Notes under the pieces: generated by a model | Database searches by the model: none | What the model was told of the DNA's origin: nothing | The model's input: the letters and a program-made list of their open reading frames with translations, nothing else | From: JACDHG01 sp963815295 | GTDB taxonomy: Bacteria; Actinomycetota; Actinomycetes; Propionibacteriales; Nocardioidaceae | DNA length: 64,000 nucleotides | Assembly (NCBI GenBank): GCA_963815295.1 | Contig: CAWFFZ010000013.1 | Location: forward strand, 1-64,000 | Direction of reading: 5' to 3' | Made by a program: the position numbers and the translations under genes | Part shown: positions 36,880-45,596 of the stretch, in pieces | Position numbering within the stretch: position 1 is the first letter of the stretch | Layout of the letters: each line of letters starts with the position of its first letter

Positions 36880-37104
36880 ATGTCCGATGAACTGCCCGAA
36901 GGTACGAAACGCGCGGAGCGTTCCGATCACAGTCACTGGAACTGGCTCCTCCTGATTCCGCTGATCGCGACGTTGTATCCGCCGTTCTACAACCGGAGCT
37001 CACCTGAGCTGTTCGACATCCCGTTCTTCTACTGGTTCCAGCTCGGGGCAATTGCCATCGGGGTGACAAGCACCCTCATCGTCTACCTGAAGACGAGGGG
37101 CTGA
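36880..37104 (+). CDS. DUF3311 membrane protein, partner of the symporter
   Basis: ATG 36880 is preceded by GGAGGT. The 74-residue product has two membrane helices (WNWLLLIPLIATLYPPFYN and FFYWFQLGAIAIGVTSTLIV). DUF3311 proteins are regularly encoded just before a sodium:solute symporter, and here the symporter starts four bases after this stop. It is probably the small subunit of that transporter, as YhdT is for PanF; this is inferred from context. Confidence 0.88.
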   Translation: MSDELPEGTKRAERSDHSHWNWLLLIPLIATLYPPFYNRSSPELFDIPFFYWFQLGAIAIGVTSTLIVYLKTRG

Positions 37105-37108
37105 CACC

Positions 37109-38755
37109 ATGTTCGACGACGTCAAGACGGTGGAACTCATCGTCTTCACCGTTCTCTTCGTTTTTGTCAGCGGCCTCGGCTTCGTTGCCGCCCGGTGGCG
37201 TCGCGCCGACGACCTCGAGCACCTCGACGAGTGGGGCCTCGGCGGCCGCAACTTCGGGTCGTGGATCACCTGGTTCCTGATTGGTGGAGACCTCTACACG
37301 GCATACACGTTCGTCGCCGTACCGGCGTTGGTCTTCGGTGCCGGCGCCATCGGGTTCTTCGCCGTCCCCTACACGATCGTGGTGTACCCGATCGTGTTCC
37401 TGGTCCTGATCCGTCTCTGGTCCGTCAGCCATGTGCACGGTTTCGTGACCCCGGCCGACTTCGTCCGCGCCCGGCACGGGTCGTCGACGCTGGCACTCCT
37501 CGTGGCCATCACGGGCATCGTGGCGACGATGCCTTACATCGCGTTGCAGCTTGTCGGCATCGAGGCTGTGCTCAAGTCGATGGGGGTGACTGGCCACCTT
37601 CCGATCATCGTGGCCTTCGCGATCCTTGCCGCCTACACGTATAACTCCGGCTTACGCGCGCCCGCACTGATCGCGTTCGTCAAGGACTCGCTGATCTACC
37701 TGGTGATCATCGTGGCTGTGATCGTGATCCCCTACAAACTTGGGGGTTGGGACACCATCTTCGGCGCCGCGGAAGCCAAGTTTGCCGAGTCACCGAACCC
37801 CGCCGACGGCGTGCTGCTCGGCGGCCCGGCGCAGCTCCAGTACGCGACGCTTGCCTTCGGATCAGCGCTGGCACTGTTCCTCTACCCGCACTCGATCACC
37901 GGCGTGCTCGCGTCTCGCGACCGCAAGGTGATCAAGCGCAACATGGCAGCGTTGCCGGCCTACAGCTTCATCCTCGGGTTGCTGGCACTGCTCGGCTACA
38001 TGGCCATCAAGGCGGAGATCGTCCCGATCGGTGCAGACCCCGAAGCGGGGGTCCCTGGCGACGCCAACACGATTGTGCCGCAGCTGTTCGAGCAGATGTT
38101 CCCGAGCTGGTTCGCCGGTGTGGCCTTCGCCGCCATCGGTATCGGCGCCCTCGTGCCGGCAGCGATCATGTCGATCGCTGCAGCCAACTTGTGGACGCGC
38201 AACGTGTACGTCGAGTACATCAACAAGAACGCGACTCCGAAGCAGGAGGCCCAGAGCAGCAAGCTCGCATCTTTGGTGGTCAAGGCCGGTGCACTGGTGG
38301 CGATCATCGCGTTGGATCCGGAGTTCTCGATCGACCTCCAGCTCATCGGCGGCATCATCATCTTGCAGACGCTGCCCGCCGTGGCGCTCGGTCTCTACAC
38401 GCGCTGGATCCATCGCTGGGCCTTGATAGCCGGCTGGGCTGTAGGCATGGCGGTGGGCTTTTGGACGACGTACCAGATCGAGCAGAGGATCTTCACTTCT
38501 CCCACGGAGTTCACGGTGAAGAAGGAGCACTTCGGCGGCTCCGCGTTCCCGCTCGAGAAGCTCGGGTTCGAGACGGACAAGCTGATCTATGCCGGGTTCC
38601 TCGCTCTGCTGGCCAACCTGGTGGTCTGCGTGCTCGCGACCCTCATCCTCAGGGCGATGAAGGTGCCCGACGGCGAGGATGTCACGAAGACGTCGGAGTA
38701 CTTCGCCGACCGTGACGACCCGCGCGTGCACGACCTTCCCGAGACCGTGCACTAG
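37109..38755 (+). CDS. Sodium:solute symporter (MctP-like monocarboxylate uptake)
   Basis: The 548-residue membrane protein has about 13 helices, beginning LIVFTVLFVFVSGLGFVAAR. SSS-family features include EWGLGGRNFGSWITWFLIGG and DLYTAYTFVAVPALVF near the N-terminus, and AIGIGALVPAAIMSIAAANL mid-protein. The combination with DUF3311 upstream and an FAD lactate/glycolate-type oxidase downstream points to uptake of a short monocarboxylate such as lactate, pyruvate or acetate. Substrate assignment is contextual. The downstream oxidase gene begins 16 bases after its stop, so the three genes probably form an operon. Confidence 0.9.
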   Translation: MFDDVKTVELIVFTVLFVFVSGLGFVAARWRRADDLEHLDEWGLGGRNFGSWITWFLIGGDLYTAYTFVAVPALVFGAGAIGFFAVPYTIVVYPIVFLVLIRLWSVSHVHGFVTPADFVRARHGSSTLALLVAITGIVATMPYIALQLVGIEAVLKSMGVTGHLPIIVAFAILAAYTYNSGLRAPALIAFVKDSLIYLVIIVAVIVIPYKLGGWDTIFGAAEAKFAESPNPADGVLLGGPAQLQYATLAFGSALALFLYPHSITGVLASRDRKVIKRNMAALPAYSFILGLLALLGYMAIKAEIVPIGADPEAGVPGDANTIVPQLFEQMFPSWFAGVAFAAIGIGALVPAAIMSIAAANLWTRNVYVEYINKNATPKQEAQSSKLASLVVKAGALVAIIALDPEFSIDLQLIGGIIILQTLPAVALGLYTRWIHRWALIAGWAVGMAVGFWTTYQIEQRIFTSPTEFTVKKEHFGGSAFPLEKLGFETDKLIYAGFLALLANLVVCVLATLILRAMKVPDGEDVTKTSEYFADRDDPRVHDLPETVH

Positions 38756-38771
38756 GGGCATCCTGGTAACT

Positions 38772-40163
38772 GTGAACAGCCAACAGACACACGTCATCGA
38801 CGCGCTACGGGCAGGCCTGCCGGACGGGGCCGTTCGCACCGACCCCGACGTGCTGGCGTCGTACAGCATGGACCGGGCGATGTACTGCGCTGTGGGGAGC
38901 GCCCTTGCGCTGGTGCACGCTCGGTCCACCGCCGAGGTCCAGCACGTCATGCGGGTGGCTTCGGAGCACTCCGTGCCGGTCGTACCGCAAGGTGCCCGGA
39001 GCGGATACGCAGGCGCCGCCAACGCCATCGACGGCTGCCTGCTGCTGAGTCTCGAGAAGATGAACAAGGTGCTCGAGATAGACGCGGGCAACCGGCTCGT
39101 CGTCACGCAGCCCGGCATCTACAACGCCGACCTGTCTCGGGCGGTCGCAGAGCGAGGACTGTTCTATCCACCAGATCCGTCCAGTTGGGAGTTCTGCTCG
39201 ATCGGTGGCAATGTGTCGACTAACTCCGGCGGTCTGTGCTGCGTCAAGTACGGCGTCACAACTGACTACGTGCTGGGCCTCGAGGTGGTGTTGGCCGACG
39301 GGCAGATACTCCGCACCGGGCGTCGTACGGTCAAGGGGGTCGCTGGCTACGACCTGACGCGGCTCTTCGTCGGCAGCGAAGGCACGCTCGGCGTCATCAC
39401 CGAGATCACCTTGAGCCTTCGACCGGAGACGCAGAAGCCGCTCACCGTTGCCGCCGTGTTCGACTCTGCGCAGTCAGCGGCTGGCGCTGTCACGCAGGTC
39501 GTCACGTCTGGTGTTGTCCCGTCGCTCCTGGAGTTCATGGACAAGATCAGTGTGCGTGTCGTCAACGACGCCTTCAACATGGGCATCTCGCCCGATGCTG
39601 AGGCACTCGTGCTGGCGCAGAGCGATGCCGGCGGTGAGAGGGCAGCCGACGAGATCGCCACGATCGCGAAGATCTTCGAGGGCGCTGGAGCGGTCGAGGT
39701 TGCGGTGGCAGATGATCCCGCTGAGGGTGAGCTGTTGCTGGCAGCCCGACGAGAGGTGCTCACGGCATTCGAGAAGCTTGGCACGACGTTGGTAGACGAC
39801 GTGTGTGTGCCGAGGACGAGGCTGGCCGAGCTCATCGAGCGGATCGAGCAGGTATCGGTCGACTGCGGCCTGACGATTGGCGTGCTCGGCCATGCGGGTG
39901 ATGGGAACTTCCATCCGGCCGTCGTCTTCGACGGTCAAGATCCCGACCAGGTGACGCGGGCCAAGGAGGCGTTCGACCAGATCATGCAGGTCAGCCTCGA
40001 CCTTGGCGGCACCATCACCGGCGAGCACGGTGTCGGAATCCTCAAGATGAAGTTGCTCGAGCAAGAGCTCGGGCCGCTGTCGCTCGACGTCCACCGTCGC
40101 ATCAAGCAGTCACTCGACCCAGCCGGAATCCTCAACCCTGGCAAGGTATTCACCGCCAGCTGA
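38772..40163 (+). CDS. FAD-linked oxidase of the GlcD/D-lactate dehydrogenase family
   Basis: GTG 38772 (VTVNSQQT region) gives 463 residues; the ribosome binding site is weak. The PCMH-type FAD domain is seen in VVPQGARSGYAGAANAIDGC, CSIGGNVSTNSGGLCCVKYG and VGSEGTLGVITEITLSLRP. The C-terminal oxidase domain has VLGHAGDGNFHP (catalytic/metal His) and GTITGEHGVGILK. It oxidises a 2-hydroxy acid, glycolate or D-lactate, passing electrons to the respiratory chain or another acceptor. The neighbouring symporter would supply the substrate. A DUF1697 gene follows 18 bases later. Confidence 0.9.
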   Translation: MNSQQTHVIDALRAGLPDGAVRTDPDVLASYSMDRAMYCAVGSALALVHARSTAEVQHVMRVASEHSVPVVPQGARSGYAGAANAIDGCLLLSLEKMNKVLEIDAGNRLVVTQPGIYNADLSRAVAERGLFYPPDPSSWEFCSIGGNVSTNSGGLCCVKYGVTTDYVLGLEVVLADGQILRTGRRTVKGVAGYDLTRLFVGSEGTLGVITEITLSLRPETQKPLTVAAVFDSAQSAAGAVTQVVTSGVVPSLLEFMDKISVRVVNDAFNMGISPDAEALVLAQSDAGGERAADEIATIAKIFEGAGAVEVAVADDPAEGELLLAARREVLTAFEKLGTTLVDDVCVPRTRLAELIERIEQVSVDCGLTIGVLGHAGDGNFHPAVVFDGQDPDQVTRAKEAFDQIMQVSLDLGGTITGEHGVGILKMKLLEQELGPLSLDVHRRIKQSLDPAGILNPGKVFTAS

Positions 40164-40181
40164 GTCTCCGAGGAGCCATCA

Positions 40182-40709
40182 ATGGCGATCTATCTGTGCT
40201 TCCTGCGTGCGGTCAACGTCGGCAAGCGGCAGGTAAAGATGGCGGCTCTGCGGGAGCGGTTGACTGCGCAGGGCTTCTCCGACGTCGAGACGTTCATCGC
40301 CAGCGGCAACGTCAAGCTCTCGTCGAGCCTGCGGAGCACGACCAAGGTCGAGCAGACGCTCGAGTCAGCGTTCGAGGAGTGGCTCGGCTTCGATGTGCCG
40401 ACTCTGGTCCGGACCCCGCAGCAGCTGACCGACATCTACGAGCGTGGTCGCAACTTCGTCTCGCCGGTCGGAGATTCGCGGCACTACCTCACGTTTCTGC
40501 GCCACAAGCCAGCTGCGGCTGCCGTCACCAAGCTCGAGTCCTGGGCGGAGGACGGTGAGCGAGCGAATGTCGACGGGCGCGAGGTCCATCTGTGGCTGGC
40601 ATCCGCGAGGCCCAAGCTCACCAATAGCCGAGTGGAGGCGATCCTCGACACCGTGGGCACCGCCCGCGACTGGAAGACGATCACCAAGCTTGCCGACACC
40701 TGGTGCTAG
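40182..40709 (+). CDS. DUF1697 protein
   Basis: The 175-residue protein starts MAIYLCFLRAVNVGKRQVKM, the hallmark opening of DUF1697 (LLRGINVGG in many members), and includes GFSDVETFIASGNVKLSS. It is soluble with no membrane segment, and its biochemical function is not known. It ends seven bases before the stop of the convergent nicotinamidase gene. Confidence 0.9.
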   Translation: MAIYLCFLRAVNVGKRQVKMAALRERLTAQGFSDVETFIASGNVKLSSSLRSTTKVEQTLESAFEEWLGFDVPTLVRTPQQLTDIYERGRNFVSPVGDSRHYLTFLRHKPAAAAVTKLESWAEDGERANVDGREVHLWLASARPKLTNSRVEAILDTVGTARDWKTITKLADTWC

Positions 40710-40716
40710 CACGGCT

Positions 40717-41292
40717 TCAGGCGATCGCGACGCCGGAGCTGCGCATCTCGGTGATTGCGGCTTCGGTGGTTTTGGCGTCGACGCCCGCGACGAGGTTGGT
40801 CAGCACGCGGGTCGTGAAGCCCTCTCGGCGGGCGTCGAGGGCAGTCGCGCGGACGCAGTAGTCGGCGGTGAGGCCGCACACGTCGATATCGGAGATCTCG
40901 TGCTGCCGTAACCAGTCGCCAAGCTGTGCCCCATCGACGGTCTTCCCCTCGAAACCGGAGTATGCCGCCTGGTGCTCGCCCTTCAGGAAGATCGCATGGA
41001 ACGGCTGCGGGTCGAGGTTCGGATGGAACGCTGCACCGTCGGTTCCGACCACGCAGTGGACTGGCCATGAGTTGACGAAGTCAGGGTGGTCCGAGAAATG
41101 GTCGCCCGGGTCGATGTGATGGTCGCGGGTGGCGACGATCACGTCGTACTCGCGGTCGCCTTCGTCGGCCTGCTGCCAGCGGTGCAGCAGATCGCCGATC
41201 CGGAACGCCACCTCGGCTCCGCCGGCAACAGCGAGATTGCCGCCTTCGCAGAAGTCGTTCTGCACGTCGACAACGATCAGGGCCTTCTTCAC
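40717..41292 (-). CDS. pncA: Nicotinamidase
   Basis: The 191-residue protein has the full amidohydrolase triad: Asp9 in LIVVDVQNDF, Lys104 in AIFLKGEHQ and Cys146 in LTADYCVRATA. The metal site is in VATRDHHIDPGDHF with a later His in SWPVHCVVG. It hydrolyses nicotinamide to nicotinate for NAD salvage. It overlaps pncB by four bases (ATGA) and is translated after it, so the two enzymes act in sequence from one transcript. Confidence 0.94.
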   Translation of the reverse strand: MKKALIVVDVQNDFCEGGNLAVAGGAEVAFRIGDLLHRWQQADEGDREYDVIVATRDHHIDPGDHFSDHPDFVNSWPVHCVVGTDGAAFHPNLDPQPFHAIFLKGEHQAAYSGFEGKTVDGAQLGDWLRQHEISDIDVCGLTADYCVRATALDARREGFTTRVLTNLVAGVDAKTTEAAITEMRSSGVAIA

Positions 41293-42593
41293 GGCACCTC
41301 CTTGTACTTGGTTGCAATTGCAGGCTCGCCCCGCGACAGCTTGCGGGCTTCGATCGGCAGCTCCGCCACCGCAGTTCCGTGCCGCTTGCGTGCGGTGTCG
41401 AGCGGCTCGCGCCCGACCACCTCGCCGGCGCGCACGAGCGGGACCATCAGCTCACGGTCGTCGCCGTCGTCGACCGGCTTCTCGCCGATGCCGATCAGCT
41501 CCAGCTCGGCGGTCCCCTGGGGGTCGCGACGGCGCAGTGCCCACTTGCGGCCACCCCGCGACAGCTTGTCCACGCTCTTCTTCGCCACCGACACCAGGGG
41601 TGCATCGCTGGCGGATGATGACGCCCGGGCGACCAGCTTGTAGACGAAACCGCTCGTCGGGACTCCAGAGCCGGTGACGAGTGACGTGCCGACGCCGTAC
41701 CCGTCAACCGGCGCAGCGGCCAGACCTGCGATGGAGAACTCGTCGAGGTCGCTCGTCACGAGGATCCGCGTCGCCGTGGCGCCGAGGTCGTCCAGCTGGC
41801 GGCGGACGCGCCTCGCCAGCACGCCCAGGTCTCCGGAGTCGATGCGCACTGCCCCGAGCTGCGGCCCGGCGATGTCGAAGGCAGTCCGGACGGCTTCGGC
41901 GATGTCATACGTGTCGACGAGCAGCGTCGTGCCGGTGCCGAGCGACGTCACCTGCGCCTGGAACGCGTCGCGCTCTGTGTCGTGGAGCAGCGTGAACGAG
42001 TGCGCCGCGGTGCCACGCGTGGGTATGCCGTAGTCGAGCCCCGCTTGCAGGTTCGAGGTCGCGTCGAAGCCGGCAACGTATGCCGCTCTGGCCGCCGCAA
42101 CCGCCGCCCACTCGTGCGTCCGCCGCGAACCCATCTCGATGCAAGGCCGGCCCTCGGCCACACCGGTCATCCGCGACGCTGCAGACGCCACCGCCGAGTC
42201 GTGGTTGAGCACGGAGAGCAGCAGCGTCTCCAGGACGATCGCCTCGGCGAAAGACGACTCCACCACAATGATCGGGCTGCCGGGGAAATAGACCTCGCCC
42301 TCACCGTAGCCCCAGATGTCTCCGGTGAATCGGTAGTCCGCGAGCCACTGCAGCGTCGGCTCGTCGACCACCTGCCGGTCGCCGAGGAAGCGCAGCTGGT
42401 CGTCGTCGAAGTGAAACGCCTCGAGTGCGTCGAGTGCCCGCCCCGTGCCAGCCACGACGCCGTACCTGCGGTCACCGAGTAGTCGGCGTCCGAAGAGCTC
42501 GAAAACGCTTTGCCGGTCTGCCATGCCGGAGCGCAGCGCGGCCTGGAGCATCGTCAGCTCGTAGTGATCAGTGAGCAGGCCGGTCGAGTGCAC
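41289..42593 (-). CDS. pncB: Nicotinate phosphoribosyltransferase
   Basis: GTG 42593 begins a 434-residue protein: STGLLTDHYELTMLQAALRS at the N-terminus, HEWAAVAAARAAYVAGFDAT, GTAAHSFTLLHDTE with the regulatory/active-site His, and VRIDSGDLGVLARRVR in the type II PRTase core. It makes nicotinate mononucleotide from nicotinate and PRPP. Together with pncA it forms the Preiss-Handler salvage branch. The clpS gene is divergent 67 bp away; this arrangement matches Rv1330c/Rv1331 of M. tuberculosis. Confidence 0.94.
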   Translation of the reverse strand: MHSTGLLTDHYELTMLQAALRSGMADRQSVFELFGRRLLGDRRYGVVAGTGRALDALEAFHFDDDQLRFLGDRQVVDEPTLQWLADYRFTGDIWGYGEGEVYFPGSPIIVVESSFAEAIVLETLLLSVLNHDSAVASAASRMTGVAEGRPCIEMGSRRTHEWAAVAAARAAYVAGFDATSNLQAGLDYGIPTRGTAAHSFTLLHDTERDAFQAQVTSLGTGTTLLVDTYDIAEAVRTAFDIAGPQLGAVRIDSGDLGVLARRVRRQLDDLGATATRILVTSDLDEFSIAGLAAAPVDGYGVGTSLVTGSGVPTSGFVYKLVARASSSASDAPLVSVAKKSVDKLSRGGRKWALRRRDPQGTAELELIGIGEKPVDDGDDRELMVPLVRAGEVVGREPLDTARKRHGTAVAELPIEARKLSRGEPAIATKYKEVP

Positions 42594-42660
42594 AGCGCCA
42601 CCTTAGTGGTCTGTCTCCCAAGTGCTGTTCACCGTCTGAGGCCACCACTAGGAGGTCGCG

Positions 42661-42984
42661 ATGGCGCTGCGCGACAATAGTCCGGTGACCAGCGCACCTG
42701 ACTCCATCACGGTGGAGCGACCCGACACCGACGAGGTCGTGCAACCGGAGCTGCCCTGGATCACACTCGTCTGGGACGACCCCGTCAACCTGATGAGCTA
42801 TGTGACCTTCGTGTTCATCGACTACTTCAAGTACTCCAAGTCCAAGGCCGGCAGGCTGATGATGCAGGTGCACACGGAGGGCAAGGCGGTCGTGTCGAGC
42901 GGCTCGCGCGAGGAGATGGAGCGTGACGTGAAGGCCATGCACTCCTATGGGCTCTGGGCGACCTTGCAGAAGAGCGGCGAATGA
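42661..42984 (+). CDS. clpS: ClpS, adaptor of the ClpAP/ClpCP protease
   Basis: ATG 42661 follows AGGAGG. The 107-residue protein has the ClpS core: WITLVWDDPVNLMSYVTFVF for N-degron binding and MQVHTEGKAVVSSGSREEME. It delivers proteins with bulky N-terminal residues to the Clp chaperone. An alternative GTG start at 42685 would remove eight residues. It overlaps the DUF2017 gene by four bases. Confidence 0.94.
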   Translation: MALRDNSPVTSAPDSITVERPDTDEVVQPELPWITLVWDDPVNLMSYVTFVFIDYFKYSKSKAGRLMMQVHTEGKAVVSSGSREEMERDVKAMHSYGLWATLQKSGE

Positions 42985-43547
42985 GTGTCTTTCGGGCCCG
43001 CCGCAAGGGCCAGGTCATGGTCGAGATGCCGCCGTATGCCGCCGGCCTGCTTGCCAGCCTGGTGCGGCAGCTGGTCGAGCTGATCAGCGACGGTGAGGCG
43101 CAGGTGACAACGAGCACCGACCCGCTCGAGGCGATGCTCGAAGCCGACGCTCCGCGCGACTCGCCTCTCGATCCCGCCCTGCGCCGGTTGCTTCCCGACG
43201 CGCACCGCGACGATCCGGAGGCCGCAGCGGAGTTTCGGCGCTTCACCGAGAAGGAGCTGCGCGGGTCCAAGGTTGCCGATGCTCTCGTCGTCCTTGGCAC
43301 CCTGGGCCTCGACGACGGTGACCCGGGTGAAGCCGACCTGGAGTTCGAGCTTGACCCTGACGAGGTCCGAGCCTGGTTGCGTTGCCTCACCGACCTGCGG
43401 CTCACGCTGTCGGAGCGGCTTGGCGTGGCCGACGAGGCGGACGACTTCTGGGACAACCTGCCCAGCGATGACGAACGACTGCCTATCTACGAAATCTATG
43501 GCTGGTTGGCCTATCTGCTCGAGTCGTTGCTTGACGAGGTCCAGTGA
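42981..43547 (+). CDS. DUF2017 protein
   Basis: The 188-residue soluble protein overlaps clpS by four bases (ATGA). It is acidic and helical, with DPLEAMLEADAP, FRRFTEKELRGSKVADALVV and the C-terminal DDFWDNLPSDDERLPIYEIY, GWLAYLLESLL. DUF2017 genes almost always follow clpS in actinobacteria (Rv1332 in M. tuberculosis), which suggests a link to protein turnover, but no biochemical role is established. Confidence 0.9.
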   Translation: MSVFRARRKGQVMVEMPPYAAGLLASLVRQLVELISDGEAQVTTSTDPLEAMLEADAPRDSPLDPALRRLLPDAHRDDPEAAAEFRRFTEKELRGSKVADALVVLGTLGLDDGDPGEADLEFELDPDEVRAWLRCLTDLRLTLSERLGVADEADDFWDNLPSDDERLPIYEIYGWLAYLLESLLDEVQ

Positions 43548-44878
43548 GCGCCTCCGTGTCGTCCTGGGCCTCGCCACGACGGCTGGGCCCGCTGGCTGCT
43601 GACCTCCGGTCGGGCACCCTCGACGTTCATGCCCTCGTGGATGACGTCTGTGACCGTGTCGATGCGACCGAGCCTCACTTGCAGGCGTATGTCGTCGAGG
43701 CGTCCCGCCGCGACCGTATGCACGCCGAGGCGGAGGCGGTGCTGGCCAGCTGGCCCGATCCGGCTAAGCGGCCGCGGTTGTTCGGCATACCCGTGGGGGT
43801 GAAGGACATCGTCCGGGTCGACGGCCTGGAGACACGTGCCGGCTCCGGCGTCCCACCTGACGTGCTGGCGGGACCGCAGGCAACGCTTGTCGACCGGCTG
43901 CGGGCCGCGGGAGCGCTGGTGTCGGGCAAGACCGTGACAGCGGAGTTTGCGAGCGCCGCCCCGGGACCGACGCGAAACCCCTACGACCTCAGCCGGACCC
44001 CCGGCGGTTCGAGCAGCGGTTCGGCAGCAGCGGTGGCGGCGGGGTCAGCGGTCTTGGCAACAGGGACGCAGACGATCGGGTCGATGGTCAGGCCGGCGTC
44101 GTTCTGCGGGATCGTCGGCTGGAAGGCCACCCACGGCCGCGTCCCGATCGACGGCGTGATCCCACATTCGCCGAGCCTTGACACCCTGGGGTTGTTTGCG
44201 GCCGACGTGGAGGGCGTCTCGGTCGCGGCCGCGGCGGTGTGCGACAGCTGGGATACCAGCCAGGTGCCGGCTGATCGGCCGCGCGCGGGGATTCCGACGG
44301 GACGCTATCTCGACGAGGCTGACACCGAGGCGCTGGCGGTGTTCGCCGACCAGTGCGGGGCACTACGCGCCGCCGGCTTCGACATCACGGATGTCGACGT
44401 AATCACTGACCTAGACGACCTACTCACACACAACTGGATCGTCAACCGCTACGAGCTCGCCCGCACGCACGACGACTGGTATGACGCCCACCGGTCGGGC
44501 TACCGCGCCATCACTGCCGAAGCCATCGACTACGGACGCACGATCGGCCGTAGTCAGTACGAAGCCTCGCTCGAGCACATGCGTGAGCTGCGCGTCGGCT
44601 TCGCCGGTCGTCTAGAGACGGCCGGCGTCGACCTCCTGGTGGCGCCTGGCGCCGTCGGGCCGGCTCCGCATGGCATCGACACCACCGGCGACCCGGCGAT
44701 GGCGCTTCCCTGGACGTACGCCGGCCTGCCCGCCGTCAGCCTCCCCGGCGCCCGCACGACGGACGGCATGCCACTCGGGCTGCAGCTCGTAGGTCCGGCA
44801 GGCTCCGACGAGGCGCTTCTCGCGACCGCGAGCTCCTGGGAGCCTCACCTACGCTGGTCGGGTGCTGAGGATCACTGA
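43544..44878 (+). CDS. Amidase-signature family hydrolase
   Basis: GTG 43544 overlaps the DUF2017 stop. The 444-residue protein has the Ser-Ser-Lys triad of amidase-signature enzymes: Lys in PVGVKDIVRVDG (about residue 86), Ser in RTPGGSSSGSAAAVAAG (about 155) and the nucleophile Ser in GTQTIGSMVRPASFCG (about 180). Substrate unknown: amides, or a step of amide-nitrogen release. In M. tuberculosis the equivalent position (Rv1333) holds a different hydrolase, so the slot between DUF2017 and mec varies. It overlaps mec by 17 bases. Confidence 0.9.
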   Translation: MSASVSSWASPRRLGPLAADLRSGTLDVHALVDDVCDRVDATEPHLQAYVVEASRRDRMHAEAEAVLASWPDPAKRPRLFGIPVGVKDIVRVDGLETRAGSGVPPDVLAGPQATLVDRLRAAGALVSGKTVTAEFASAAPGPTRNPYDLSRTPGGSSSGSAAAVAAGSAVLATGTQTIGSMVRPASFCGIVGWKATHGRVPIDGVIPHSPSLDTLGLFAADVEGVSVAAAAVCDSWDTSQVPADRPRAGIPTGRYLDEADTEALAVFADQCGALRAAGFDITDVDVITDLDDLLTHNWIVNRYELARTHDDWYDAHRSGYRAITAEAIDYGRTIGRSQYEASLEHMRELRVGFAGRLETAGVDLLVAPGAVGPAPHGIDTTGDPAMALPWTYAGLPAVSLPGARTTDGMPLGLQLVGPAGSDEALLATASSWEPHLRWSGAEDH

Positions 44879-45290
44879 AGACATCCGCGACGCGATCGTC
44901 GCGCACGCACGCCGCGATCACCCCGACGAGGCCTGCGGGGTCGTGGCTGGCCCTGAGGGAAGCGACCGACCGACCCGCTTCATCCCGATGCTCAACGCCG
45001 CGCGCTCGCCGACCTTCTACGAGTTCGACTCGAAAGACCTGCTCAAGCTGTACCTCGAGCTCGACGATCGCGGGGAAGTGCCGGTTGTCGTCTACCACTC
45101 GCACACGGCCACCGAGGCGTACCCCTCGCGCACCGACATCGGGTTGGCCTCCGAGCCGCATGCCCACTATGTCCTCGTCTCGACCCGGGAGTCCGGCAAC
45201 GACGACGGGCCGACGGAATTTCGGTCCTACAGGATTGTTGACGGAGAAGTCACCGAAGAAGAAGTCGAGGTTGTCTCTGATGGCAGTTGA
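44862..45290 (+). CDS. mec: CysO-cysteine peptidase (M67/JAMM family, Mec)
   Basis: GTG 44862 gives 142 residues. The JAMM zinc site is complete: Glu23 in DEACGVV, and His79, His81 and Asp92 in VYHSHTATEAYPSRTD. In M. tuberculosis Mec (Rv1334) cleaves cysteine from the CysO-cysteine adduct. Here it lies directly before cysO and cysM, overlapping cysO by 11 bases, as in that organism. Confidence 0.93.
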   Translation: MLRITEDIRDAIVAHARRDHPDEACGVVAGPEGSDRPTRFIPMLNAARSPTFYEFDSKDLLKLYLELDDRGEVPVVVYHSHTATEAYPSRTDIGLASEPHAHYVLVSTRESGNDDGPTEFRSYRIVDGEVTEEEVEVVSDGS

Positions 45291-45552
45291 AGTCCGGATC
45301 CCCACGATCCTGCGCGACTACACCGACGGCGCGAAAGCTGTCGAGGGGAGCGGCACCACACTTTCCGCCCTGATCGACGACCTCGAGTCGCGCCACACAG
45401 GGATCAAGGAGCGGCTTGTCGAAGCGGGCGACCTGCGTCGGTTCATCAACATCTACGTCAACGACGAGGACGTGCGGTTCCTCGGTGGCGTGGACACGAA
45501 GGTCAAGGACGGCGACACCGTCGTCGTTCTGCCTGCCGTGGCCGGCGGCTGA
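45280..45552 (+). CDS. cysO: Sulfur-carrier protein CysO (ThiS/MoaD fold)
   Basis: The 90-residue ubiquitin-like protein begins MAVEVRIPTILRDYTDG and ends in the diglycine PAVAGG that carries the thiocarboxylate. The sulfur-loaded C-terminus is the sulfide donor for CysM, and Mec releases the cysteine. Start ATG 45280 lies within the end of mec, so translation is coupled. The MoeB-like enzyme that activates CysO is not in this window. Confidence 0.93.
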   Translation: MAVEVRIPTILRDYTDGAKAVEGSGTTLSALIDDLESRHTGIKERLVEAGDLRRFINIYVNDEDVRFLGGVDTKVKDGDTVVVLPAVAGG

Positions 45553-45562
45553 TCCAGCGTCG

Positions 45563-45596
45563 ATGAGGCTGTGCCAATGAGGCTGTGTCAATGAGG
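45563..45596 (+). repeat. Tandem 14-bp repeat forming the cysM start region
   Basis: ATGAGGCTGTGCCA (45563), ATGAGGCTGTGTCA (45577) and a third partial copy ATGAGG (45591) lie at 14-bp period. Three ATG codons result, each in a different frame. The third is the cysM start, and the GAGG of the second copy serves as its ribosome binding site. Confidence 0.75.

Noticed and set aside
37862..39118. 418-codon open frame opposite the symporter and oxidase genes
   Set aside because: It crosses two well-supported genes and shows no family features.
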